From assembly GCF_040050925.1 (NCBI RefSeq), contig NZ_CP157390.1:1488001-1552000 (forward strand): a stretch of DNA of 64,000 nucleotides, given 5' to 3'. The translations under genes were made by a program, and so were the position numbers. The notes under the pieces were generated by a model, which saw nothing but the letters and a program-made list of their open reading frames with translations, did not search any database and was not told the DNA's origin. Shown one piece after another: positions 41,398 to 49,774 of this stretch. How positions within the stretch are numbered: position 1 is the first letter of the stretch; each line of letters opens with the position of its first letter. The DNA is from Leifsonia sp. NPDC080035 (GTDB lineage: Bacteria > Actinomycetota > Actinomycetes > Actinomycetales > Microbacteriaceae).

Positions 41398-42645
41398 ATG
41401 CCCAGAGGAGCGAATCTCCCCGCGATCGCGGCGTTCAATGAGACGGTGGTGCTCGACGCCGTGCGCCGGTCGACGGACGGTCTCAGCCGCGTCGAACTCG
41501 CGGCGGGCACGGGCCTCTCGGCTCAGACGGTCACGAACGTGACCAGGCGCCTGCTCCGCCAGGGGCTCATCCGCGAGGCAGGCAAGCAGAGCGAGGGCAG
41601 CCCGGGCAAGCCGCGCACCATCCTCCGGCTGGACCCGGCGGGAGCGTACGCGGTCGGGGTGCACCTCGACCCGACCGTCATCGCGTGTGTCCTGCTCGAC
41701 CTGGAGGGCGGCATCGTCGCCCACGTCCACCGGCCGTCCCCGCCCGACGGCGACGCGGTGACGACGCTCGCGGCGACCCTGGACGCCATCCACGAGGTCC
41801 TCGCGACGCCCGGCGTGGACGCCGAACGGGTGATCGGCGTCGGGGTCGCGGCCCCCGGTCCCATCGACGCGGACACCGGGGTGGTCGTGCGGCCGCCGCT
41901 CATCCCCGGCTGGAACGACTTCCACCTCCGCGATGAGCTCGCCGCGGCGACCGGCCTGCCCGCGCTGGTGGCGAAGGACGTGACGTGCGCGGCGGTGGCA
42001 GAGCGCTGGCACGACCCGGCAGGGGCATCCAGGGATTACGCGTTCGTCTACTACGGCACCGGTGTCGGCGTCGGGTTCGTGCTCGGCGGCGAGGTCTACA
42101 CCGGCTCGACCGACAACGCCGGCGACGTCGGCCACGTGCTCGTCGACCCGGGCGGAGCGCTGTGCACGTGCGGCAGACGCGGCTGCTACGGCGAGTCGGT
42201 GCGACCGTACCGGCTGGTGATGCAGGGTCTCTGGTCCGGTGTCGTGACGGCGCCGGAGGGTGTGGTGGTCCCCGACGGCGAGGACGTGCACCTGGACGTG
42301 GAGACGGTGGATGCGCTGTTCACCCGGCTGACCGCGGCCGCGGACGCCGGGGACGAGCGGGCGCGGGCGATCGTCGACCGCAGCATCCGCAACTCGGCCT
42401 TCTACATCTCGAACCTGTCCGCGCTGCTCGACCTCGACCGCGTCGTCTACGGCGGCCCGTCGTGGGCCCGGGTGGAACGGCGATACCTCGACCTGCTGCC
42501 CCGGCGGATGGCCGAGATCGACATGGAGATCCTGACGCATCCCGTGCGCATCGAGTCGAGCGCCGTCGGCGAGGACGTCGCTGCGGTCGGCGCCGCCGCG
42601 CTCGTGCTGGACGGGACGTTCTCGCCGCGCGTCGGCCTGCGCTGA
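41398..42645 (+). CDS. ROK family transcriptional regulator
   Basis: A 415-residue regulator of the NagC/XylR class. The winged helix includes LSRVELAAGTGLSAQTVTNV. The ROK domain has the zinc site CTCGRRGCYGE, a YGTGVGVGFVLGG phosphate loop and a DVGHV stretch. In the DNDANL position the sequence is KDVTCAAVAE, so the usual Asn-Asp pair is changed to Lys-Asp and the sugar pocket or its chemistry may differ. It immediately precedes an alpha-mannoside uptake and hydrolysis operon and is its likely repressor. It has a GGGAGGTCGC ribosome site. Confidence 0.9.
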   Translation: MPRGANLPAIAAFNETVVLDAVRRSTDGLSRVELAAGTGLSAQTVTNVTRRLLRQGLIREAGKQSEGSPGKPRTILRLDPAGAYAVGVHLDPTVIACVLLDLEGGIVAHVHRPSPPDGDAVTTLAATLDAIHEVLATPGVDAERVIGVGVAAPGPIDADTGVVVRPPLIPGWNDFHLRDELAAATGLPALVAKDVTCAAVAERWHDPAGASRDYAFVYYGTGVGVGFVLGGEVYTGSTDNAGDVGHVLVDPGGALCTCGRRGCYGESVRPYRLVMQGLWSGVVTAPEGVVVPDGEDVHLDVETVDALFTRLTAAADAGDERARAIVDRSIRNSAFYISNLSALLDLDRVVYGGPSWARVERRYLDLLPRRMAEIDMEILTHPVRIESSAVGEDVAAVGAAALVLDGTFSPRVGLR

Positions 42646-42736
42646 CGCGCTGAGCGAAGGCCGGTGCCGGACGCGATCAGCCGGTCGATCCGGTGTGCCC
42701 CGAGCGAGGGACATGAAGAAAATGTCCTGACAAGCA

Positions 42737-42765
42737 TTGCGCCGTAAATCAAATTGATTTATAAA
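42737..42765 (+). promoter_or_regulatory. Promoter with ROK operator in its spacer
   Basis: TTGCGC (-35, 42737-42742) and TATAAA (-10, 42760-42765) are spaced by 17 bases. A perfect palindrome TAAATCAA-A-TTGATTTA (42745-42761) fills the spacer. It is 55 bases upstream of the binding protein gene at 42821 and next to a ROK regulator, so repression by promoter occlusion is likely. Confidence 0.8.
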
Positions 42766-42820
42766 TTACGAAGGGTCCGGGGGCACTGAGAGCCACGGAC
42801 ATCAATGCAAAGGAGCATCG

Positions 42821-44173
42821 ATGAAGCGAAGCAGGGTCCTGGTCGCCGTAGCGGCCGCCGCATCACTCGTCGCGCTGGCCGGATGTTCGTCCTCTTCCGG
42901 CGGTGGCGACGGCAAGTCCATCAAGGTCGCCTTCCAGGACTTCGGGTCGGACATCATGGCCAACTTCATGACGAAGGCCAAGACGGACTTCGAGAAGGCG
43001 AACCCCGGCACCAAGGTCACGCTCGTGCCGATCAAGGCCGCCGAGAACGACTACTACACCAAGCTCTCGCTCATGAACCGGGCGGCCACCACGGCCCCCG
43101 ACGTCATGTCGGAGGACACCTTCCTCATCCGCGCGGACGCGCAGGCCGGATACCTCGCGCCGCTCGACTCGTACGTCTCCAAGTGGTCCGACTGGTCGAA
43201 CTTCTTCGACAACGCCAAGGACGCAGGCAAGGGCGACGACGGGAAGGTCTACGGCATCCCGACCGGCACCGACACCCGCGGCCTCTGGTACAACAAGCAG
43301 ATCTTCGAGAAGGCCGGCATCGCGACGCCGTGGCAGCCGAAGTCGTGGGACGAGGTGATCAGCGCCGCGAAGAAGATCAAGGCGGCGGTGCCCGGCGTGA
43401 TCCCGCTCAACATCTTCTCGGGCAAGGCGGCCGGTGAGGCCAGCTCCATGCAGGGCTTCGAGATGCTGATGTACGGGGCCAGCGAGAAGGGCCTCTACGA
43501 CGACTCCAACGGCAAGTGGATCACCGGGTCGAAGGCGTTCACCGACTCCCTCGACGTGATCAAGGAGGTCTACCAGGGCGGACTCGGCCCGAGCCTCGAG
43601 GTCACCAGTGACACCAATTACCAGAACACGATCAACAACCAGCTGGTGCCGCAGGGCAAGCTGGCGATCAACCTCGACGGATCGTGGGCGTCCAACGCCT
43701 GGCTGCCCACCGGCGCCACCCCCTGGGCCGACTGGGACAAGGTGATGGGCACCGCGGCCATGCCGACCAAGGATGGCCAGGACCCGGGCACGATCAGCCT
43801 CTCCGGTGGCTGGACCTTCTCGATGGGCGCCAAGAGCAAGGCGAAGGACACGGCGTGGAAGTTCATCACCTTCCTCACCGACAAGGAGCGCTCGCTCGAG
43901 TACAACATCAACACCGCCGGAATCCCGGTGCGCAAGGACGTCGCGGACGACCCGAAGTACAAGAACTCCAACCCCACCTCGGAGTTCTTCTCCTCGCTGG
44001 TCGCCGTCACCAAGTTCCGCCCGGCGACGCCCGACTACCCGAAGATCTCCAACGGCATCCAGGTCGCGATGGAGTCCGTCATGACCGGCCAGGCCTCGCC
44101 GTCCGATGCCGCCAAGACCTACGACGACACGGTCGTCGGGATCGTCGGTAAGGACAAGACGGAGTCCGAGTAG
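42821..44173 (+). CDS. Extracellular sugar-binding lipoprotein (CUT1 ABC transporter)
   Basis: A 450-residue lipoprotein with lipobox LAGC (Cys22) followed by a Ser/Gly linker. The domain is of the maltose/oligosaccharide-binding class: MNRAATTAPDVMSEDTFLIR, GVIPLNIFSGKA and GGWTFSMGAKSKAKDTAWKF near 320. It delivers an oligosaccharide, here probably a mannoside, to the two permeases encoded next. GTG of the next gene shares the last base of this stop codon. Confidence 0.9.
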   Translation: MKRSRVLVAVAAAASLVALAGCSSSSGGGDGKSIKVAFQDFGSDIMANFMTKAKTDFEKANPGTKVTLVPIKAAENDYYTKLSLMNRAATTAPDVMSEDTFLIRADAQAGYLAPLDSYVSKWSDWSNFFDNAKDAGKGDDGKVYGIPTGTDTRGLWYNKQIFEKAGIATPWQPKSWDEVISAAKKIKAAVPGVIPLNIFSGKAAGEASSMQGFEMLMYGASEKGLYDDSNGKWITGSKAFTDSLDVIKEVYQGGLGPSLEVTSDTNYQNTINNQLVPQGKLAINLDGSWASNAWLPTGATPWADWDKVMGTAAMPTKDGQDPGTISLSGGWTFSMGAKSKAKDTAWKFITFLTDKERSLEYNINTAGIPVRKDVADDPKYKNSNPTSEFFSSLVAVTKFRPATPDYPKISNGIQVAMESVMTGQASPSDAAKTYDDTVVGIVGKDKTESE

Positions 44174-45138
44174 TGACCTCCACCATCGACGCCGTCACCG
44201 CAGACGCGCGCGGCCGGGCCACCTCGGCCCGGCCGCCGCGCCGGCGGGACAAGGCACGTTCGCGCGCACACGCCCGGCGATCCCTCGTCCGGTCCGTCCC
44301 CCTGATCCCCGCCATCGGCCTGCTCGTCGTGTTCCTGCTCGGGCCGATCCTCTCCTCCTTCTACGGCTCGTTCACCGACATGTCGCTGACCGGCTCGGCA
44401 GCGGCGTCGAGCCAGTGGGTGGGGCTGCAGAACTACATCGACCTGTTCAAGAGCCCGGACTTCCCTGTCTCGGTCTGGCTGACGCTCGTGTTCCTCATCG
44501 GCTCCGCCGTCATCGGCCAGAACGTGGTCGGGATGGTGCTCGCCCTGCTCATGCGCAGCGGCAGCCGGTGGGTCGGCGCTCTCGTCTCCACCTTCGTCGT
44601 CGGCGCCTGGGTGCTGCCGGAGATCGTGGCGGCGTTCGCCTCCTACGCCTTCTTCAGCCAGCACGGCACCCTGAACGCGCTGCTCGCGCTGTTCGGGATC
44701 ACCGGCCCATCGTGGCTGTTCGCCTTCCCGATGCTCTCGATCATCCTCGCCAACACCTGGCGCGGAGCGGCCTTCTCGATGCTCGTCTACTCGGCGGCGC
44801 TGCAGGAGGTGCCGCCGGAGATCACCGAGGCGGCCGAGGTGGACGGGGCGAACGGCGTGAAGCGGTTCTTCCTGGTGACACTGCCGATGATCCGCCGCAG
44901 CATCTCCACGAACCTGATGCTCATCACGCTGCAGACGCTGTCGGTGTTCACGCTCATCTACGTGATGACCGGCGGCGGCCCCGGCAACAAGAGCATGACC
45001 CTGCCGGTGCTCGCCTACCAGGAGGCCTTCAAGTTCTCCGAGCTGGGCTACGGCACCGCGATCGCGACCATCCTGCTGCTCGTCGGTGCGGTCTTCGCGA
45101 TCGTCTACGTGCGGGCCCTCAAGACGGAGGTGGACTGA
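44173..45138 (+). CDS. Sugar ABC transporter permease 1 (CUT1)
   Basis: A 321-residue permease with a basic, Arg-rich N-terminal tail (about 36 residues) then six helices. The binding-protein-dependent transport signature EAAEVDGANGVKRFFLVTLP (EAA loop) contacts the ATPase. GTG start overlaps the previous stop; the stop overlaps the next ATG. It is the MalF/UgpA-type partner. Confidence 0.92.
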   Translation: MTSTIDAVTADARGRATSARPPRRRDKARSRAHARRSLVRSVPLIPAIGLLVVFLLGPILSSFYGSFTDMSLTGSAAASSQWVGLQNYIDLFKSPDFPVSVWLTLVFLIGSAVIGQNVVGMVLALLMRSGSRWVGALVSTFVVGAWVLPEIVAAFASYAFFSQHGTLNALLALFGITGPSWLFAFPMLSIILANTWRGAAFSMLVYSAALQEVPPEITEAAEVDGANGVKRFFLVTLPMIRRSISTNLMLITLQTLSVFTLIYVMTGGGPGNKSMTLPVLAYQEAFKFSELGYGTAIATILLLVGAVFAIVYVRALKTEVD

Positions 45139-45974
45139 TGAAGCTGTCATCGCCGAACGGCGTCGCCCTGAAGTGGACGGCGAACATCCTGCTGCTGATC
45201 ATCGGCCTGATCTTCGTGCTGCCGCTGGTCTGGGTGGTGCTCGCCTCGTTCGACGGCGGTGCGACGCTCTCCATCGCGTGGCCGAAGCAGTGGACGCTGG
45301 AGAACTTCCAGAAGGTGCTCACGCCGGAGTTGTCGTTCCTGCCGCTGTGGAACAGCCTGCTGCTGTCGGCGGGATGCGCGATCGTCACGGTGATCGTCGC
45401 CGTCCTCGCGGCCTACCCGCTGTCGCGCTACCGGAACCGGTTCAACCGGCCGTTCCTGTACGCGATCCTGTTCGGGACGTGCCTGCCGATCACGGCGATG
45501 ATGGTGCCGGTCTACAGCCTGTTCGTCTCGCTCAACCTGATCGACTCGCTGGGCGGCACCATCCTGTTCATGGCGGCCTCGTCGCTGCCGATGGCGATCT
45601 GGATGACAAAGAACTTCGTCGACTCGGTGCCCATCTCCCTGGAGGAGGCGGCGTGGGTTGACGGCGCGTCCAGCATGAAGACGCTCTGGACCGTCGTGGT
45701 CCCGCTCGTACGCCCCGGCATCGCCGTCGTGTTCATCTATGTGTTCGTCGCGGCGTGGGGCAACTTCTTCGTGCCGTTCGTGCTGCTGCTGAGCCCCGAG
45801 AACCAGCCGGCGGCCGTGAGCATCTTCACGTTCTTCGGACAGTACGGCGCCGTGGCCTACGGGCAGCTCGCCGCGTACTCCCTGATCTACTCCGTCCCCG
45901 TCATCGCCCTCTATGTCATCGTCTCCCGCGCGCTCGGCGGTTCGTCCGCGCTCGCCGGAGCCGTCAAGGGATAA
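45138..45974 (+). CDS. Sugar ABC transporter permease 2 (CUT1)
   Basis: A 278-residue permease with six helices and the EAA loop EEAAWVDGASSMKTLWTVVV. It is the MalG-type partner. No ATP-binding subunit follows, so the system must use a shared ATPase of the MsmK/UgpC type encoded elsewhere. It starts one base into the previous stop (TGATG). Confidence 0.92.
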   Translation: MKLSSPNGVALKWTANILLLIIGLIFVLPLVWVVLASFDGGATLSIAWPKQWTLENFQKVLTPELSFLPLWNSLLLSAGCAIVTVIVAVLAAYPLSRYRNRFNRPFLYAILFGTCLPITAMMVPVYSLFVSLNLIDSLGGTILFMAASSLPMAIWMTKNFVDSVPISLEEAAWVDGASSMKTLWTVVVPLVRPGIAVVFIYVFVAAWGNFFVPFVLLLSPENQPAAVSIFTFFGQYGAVAYGQLAAYSLIYSVPVIALYVIVSRALGGSSALAGAVKG

Positions 45975-46004
45975 GTCACTCCCCTCTTATATAAGGAGAC
46001 CCGT

Positions 46005-48998
46005 TTGTACCAGCAGAACCAGCTCGCCGAGCTGCGGATCGACCGTTTCGTGCGCGAGCGGCTCACCCCGGCGCTCGAGCGTGCGGCCGTGCCCGTGTCG
46101 ATCGAGGCGTGGGAGGTGCCGGACGAGCCGGTGCCGTTCGCGCAGGCGACGGCGAACGCCTTCACCCCGTTCGAGGTCGGCCGTCCGTGGGGCCGGCCGT
46201 GGAGCACGGTGTGGTTCAAGGTGACAGGGACGGTGCCCGCCGAGTGGGATGCCGCTCCCGACGATGTCGAGCTCGTGGTGGACCTCGGGTTCACGGCCGG
46301 CCAGGTCGGCTTCCAGGCGGAGGGCCTGGTCTGGGCGACCGACGGCACTATCCTGAAGGCGCTGGAGCCGTTCAACTCCTACGTGCGCCTCCAGGCGAAG
46401 CCGGGGGAGTCGTTCGAGCTCTTCGTGGAGGCGGCGGCGAACCCGGACGTCGGCTCGGACTGGTCGTTCGCGCCGACGCCCGTCGGCCGGAAGAGCACCG
46501 TGTCGCAGGCGCCGATCTACACGCTGCGCCGGATGGACATCGTGCACCGCGACCGCGAGGTGTGGGAGCTGATCCAGGACATCTTCACGGCCCGCGGTCT
46601 CGCCGCGGTGCTGCCGGAGACCTCGCCGCGCCGGGCCGCGCTGTTCACGGCGCTCGAGGCGGCCGTGGAGGCCGTCGATCCGTTCGACGTCGCGGCGACG
46701 GTCGCCCGAGGCCGCGAGGCTCTGGCCGGCGTGCTCGCCTCGCCGGCCGCCGGAACGGCGCACCGGGTGTTCGCGGTGGGGCACGCGCACATCGACTCCG
46801 CGTGGCTGTGGCCGGTACGCGAGACGATCCGCAAGTGCGCGCGCACCTTCTCCAACGTGCTCGACCTGATGGACCAGGACCCTGACTTCGTGTTCGCGTG
46901 CTCCTCGGCTCAGCAGTTCGCGTGGATGAAGCAGTTCTACCCGGAGCTGTTCGAGCGCATCCGGGCGCGGGTCGCCGAGGGCCGCTTCGTTCCGGTCGGC
47001 GGGATGTGGGTGGAGTCGGACACGAACATGCCCGGCTCCGAGGCGATGGCGCGGCAGTTCGTCGAGGGCAAACGGTTCTTCCTCGAGGAGTTCGGCTACG
47101 AGCCGCGCGAGGTCTGGCTGCCCGACTCGTTCGGCTACTCCGGAGCGCTGCCGCAGATCGCGCGTGAGGCCGGGATGGACCACTTCCTGACGCAGAAGAT
47201 CTCCTGGAACGAGGTCAACACCTTCCCGCACCACACCTTCGACTGGGAGGGCATCGACGGGACGCGCATCTTCACGCACTTCCCGCCGGTCGACACCTAC
47301 AACTCCATCCTCTCGGGCGAGGAACTGGCGCACGCCGAGCAGAACTTCCGGGACAAGGGACGCGCGAACACCTCGCTGGTGCCGTTCGGCTTCGGCGACG
47401 GCGGCGGCGGGCCGACCCGCGAGATGGTGGCGGCCGCGGCCAGGACCGCTGACCTGGAGGGTTCGCCGATCGTGCGCGTCGCCTCGCCGGCGGCCTTCTT
47501 CGAGGCGGCCAGGTCCGAGTTCGACCCGGCGCCGGTGTGGGCGGGCGAGCTGTACCTGGAGTTCCACCGCGGCACCTACACGTCCCAGGCGCGCACGAAG
47601 CGCGGCAACCGGCGCAGCGAGGCGCTGCTGCACGAGGCGGAGCTGTGGGCCGCGACCGCTGCGGTGCGGGCGGGCGCCGAGTATCCCGCCGAGGAGCTGC
47701 GGGAGGCGTGGCGCACGGTGCTGCTGCAGCAGTTCCACGACATCCTGCCCGGGTCCTCGATCGGCTGGGTGCACGACCAGGCCGTCGAGAACTACGCCGC
47801 GGTCGCCGCGTCGCTGGAGGGCGTCATCGCCCGCGCGCTCGACGCGCTCGGCGGTGACGGCGGCCGGCAGGACGGCGTCGTCGCGAACGCGTCCCCGTAC
47901 GCCGTCGACGGCGTGCCCGCCGGGGGAGCGGGCGTTCCCGTGCGCAGCGGCGGAGTGCGGCTGGAGCGCGAGGGGGAGGCGTACCGGCTCGTGAACGACC
48001 GGGTGACGGTCGTCGTCGACGGAGACGGCCTCATCCGCTCGATCGTCGACGCCGCGAGCGGCCGCGACGCCGTGCCGCCGGGCACGCGCGCGAACGTGCT
48101 CCAGCTGTTCAGGGACACCCCGGCCCAGTGGGACGCGTGGGACGTCGACGTCGAGTACCGCCTCTCCGGCGAGGACCTGACGGCGCTCGAGACCATCGAC
48201 GTGGTCACCGAGAGCGAGGACGCGGTCGCGCTCCGCATCGTGCGCCGGTTCGGCGCCTCCACCGTGACGCAGACGCTCACGCTCGCGGCCGACTCGCCGG
48301 CGCTCGACATCGAGACGCACGTGGACTGGCACGAGCGGCAGCGGATGTTGAAGCTCGCCGTGCCGGTCGACGCGCACACCGCGTCGGCGCGCTCGGAGAT
48401 CCAGTTCGGGCACATCGAGCGGCCGACGACCACCAACACCAGTTGGGATGTCGCACGATTCGAGACGAGCGCCCACCGCTGGGTGCACGTCGGCGAGCCG
48501 GGCTTCGGCGTCGGCGTCGCCAACGACTCCACCTACGGCCACGACATCACGCGGCACCCGCGGGACGGCGGCGGGACGTACTCGCTGGTGCGCCAGACGC
48601 TGCTGCGCGCTCCGCTGTTCCCGGATCCCGAGGCCGACCAGGGCGAGCACACGCTGCGCACCGCGATCGTGGTCGGCGACGTCGACGCGGCCATCGAGAC
48701 CGGTTACCGGCTGAACCTGCCGCAGCGCCCGGCGCCCGCCGCCGTGGAGCCGCTGGTCGTCTCCAGCGACCCCGCGGTCGTGATCGAGACGGTCAAGCTG
48801 GCGGAGGACGGCTCCGGCGACGTCGTCGTCCGGCTGTACGAGGCGCACGGCGCGCGTGCGACGACGACGCTGACGACCGCGTTCGAGCACTCCCGCGTCG
48901 TCCGCACCGATCTGCTGGAGCGCGAGACCGGCGGCGGCTCGCTCACGCCGGCGCTGCGTCCGTTCGAGCTCGTCACCCTGCGGTTCGTCCGCGGGTGA
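46005..48998 (+). CDS. Alpha-mannosidase, glycoside hydrolase family 38
   Basis: A 997-residue cytoplasmic alpha-mannosidase. The catalytic zinc site and nucleophile are clear: HAHIDSAWLWPVRET (metal His and Asp), GGMWVESDTNMPGSEA (nucleophile Asp) and QFHDILPGSSIGWVH. An N-terminal domain (1-250) and large C-terminal beta domains (from about 620) match family length. It starts with TTG at 46005, with AAGGAG seven bases upstream; no ATG fits. Following two permeases and a binding protein, it trims imported mannosides such as those from fungal or plant glycans. Confidence 0.95.
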   Translation: MYQQNQLAELRIDRFVRERLTPALERAAVPVSIEAWEVPDEPVPFAQATANAFTPFEVGRPWGRPWSTVWFKVTGTVPAEWDAAPDDVELVVDLGFTAGQVGFQAEGLVWATDGTILKALEPFNSYVRLQAKPGESFELFVEAAANPDVGSDWSFAPTPVGRKSTVSQAPIYTLRRMDIVHRDREVWELIQDIFTARGLAAVLPETSPRRAALFTALEAAVEAVDPFDVAATVARGREALAGVLASPAAGTAHRVFAVGHAHIDSAWLWPVRETIRKCARTFSNVLDLMDQDPDFVFACSSAQQFAWMKQFYPELFERIRARVAEGRFVPVGGMWVESDTNMPGSEAMARQFVEGKRFFLEEFGYEPREVWLPDSFGYSGALPQIAREAGMDHFLTQKISWNEVNTFPHHTFDWEGIDGTRIFTHFPPVDTYNSILSGEELAHAEQNFRDKGRANTSLVPFGFGDGGGGPTREMVAAAARTADLEGSPIVRVASPAAFFEAARSEFDPAPVWAGELYLEFHRGTYTSQARTKRGNRRSEALLHEAELWAATAAVRAGAEYPAEELREAWRTVLLQQFHDILPGSSIGWVHDQAVENYAAVAASLEGVIARALDALGGDGGRQDGVVANASPYAVDGVPAGGAGVPVRSGGVRLEREGEAYRLVNDRVTVVVDGDGLIRSIVDAASGRDAVPPGTRANVLQLFRDTPAQWDAWDVDVEYRLSGEDLTALETIDVVTESEDAVALRIVRRFGASTVTQTLTLAADSPALDIETHVDWHERQRMLKLAVPVDAHTASARSEIQFGHIERPTTTNTSWDVARFETSAHRWVHVGEPGFGVGVANDSTYGHDITRHPRDGGGTYSLVRQTLLRAPLFPDPEADQGEHTLRTAIVVGDVDAAIETGYRLNLPQRPAPAAVEPLVVSSDPAVVIETVKLAEDGSGDVVVRLYEAHGARATTTLTTAFEHSRVVRTDLLERETGGGSLTPALRPFELVTLRFVRG

Positions 48999-49007
48999 CA
49001 CCCGACC

Positions 49008-49041
49008 GCCCGCCCCGGGCCGCGCGAACCCCGGGGCGGGC
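49008..49041 (+). terminator. Terminator after the mannosidase operon
   Basis: A perfect 12-bp GC stem, GCCCGCCCCGGG paired with its complement at 49030-49041, has a ten-base loop. It is ten bases after the alpha-mannosidase stop. Confidence 0.82.
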
Positions 49042-49117
49042 AACCCGTCGATCGTGCTCCCGAATTGGGGTGCACGGCCCGTGCTGGGCCGTCTCCGCGC
49101 CGAGTTAGTCTTTCCCC

Positions 49118-49774
49118 GTGGGGGACAGCTGGAGGCGCAGGGTGCTGGTGGTGGAGGACCACGCCCTCATGCGCTCCCTCGTCGCAGACGCCTTCGCGCA
49201 GAGGGGTTTCGACGTCACGGCGAGCGGCTCGGCGGTCGACGCCCTCCGACTCGTCGACGAGGCCGACCCCGACCTGCTCGTCACCGACATCGACCTCGGT
49301 TCGCGGCCGAACGGCGTGGAGCTCGCCACCATCCTGCGCGAGCGCTCGCCGCACATCGCCGTCCTCTTCCTCAGCAACGTCTCGCGCGAGGCGGCGGCCG
49401 CCCAGGCGAAGGACACCGTCTCCGGAGCGTCGTTCGTCAACAAGGGGGCGATCGCGTCGGTGGACGAGCTCGTGGACGCGGCGGAGGCCGTGCTCTCCGA
49501 CCGTCCCGTCGCACGGCTGGCCGAGGGCAGCGGCGCTCAGGCCGCGCTGCTGCGGCTGAGCCCCGCCCAGCTGGAGACGACCCGGCTGCTCGCCTCCGGC
49601 CTGACCAACGCCGAGATCGCCCGCCGCCGGGGCGTGTCGGTCCGCGCGGTCGAGAAGAGCGTCGAGCGCGTGTTCCAGGCCCTCGGTCTCTCCTCGGGAG
49701 AGCACACCACCCCGCGCGTCGCGGCGGCGACGCTCTACACTGCGACCTACGGCGACCCGGAATCCGGCGTATGA
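49118..49774 (+). CDS. LuxR-family response regulator (REC plus HTH)
   Basis: A 218-residue response regulator starting at GTG (MGDSWRRRVLVVEDHALMRS). The receiver domain has the acidic pair Glu13/Asp14, the phosphoacceptor Asp57 in VTDIDLG, and Lys in NKGAIA. The C-terminal LuxR helix-turn-helix is LSPAQLETTRLLASGLTNAEIARRRGVSVR. Its stop overlaps the histidine kinase start (ATGA). It forms a two-component system whose signal is unknown. Confidence 0.92.
   Translation: MGDSWRRRVLVVEDHALMRSLVADAFAQRGFDVTASGSAVDALRLVDEADPDLLVTDIDLGSRPNGVELATILRERSPHIAVLFLSNVSREAAAAQAKDTVSGASFVNKGAIASVDELVDAAEAVLSDRPVARLAEGSGAQAALLRLSPAQLETTRLLASGLTNAEIARRRGVSVRAVEKSVERVFQALGLSSGEHTTPRVAAATLYTATYGDPESGV

Noticed and set aside
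45987..49043. A 1018-codon minus-strand open frame opposite the mannosidase
   Set aside because: It is Arg/His/Asp-rich shadow sequence with no domain, and the plus strand encodes a complete GH38 enzyme with all catalytic residues.
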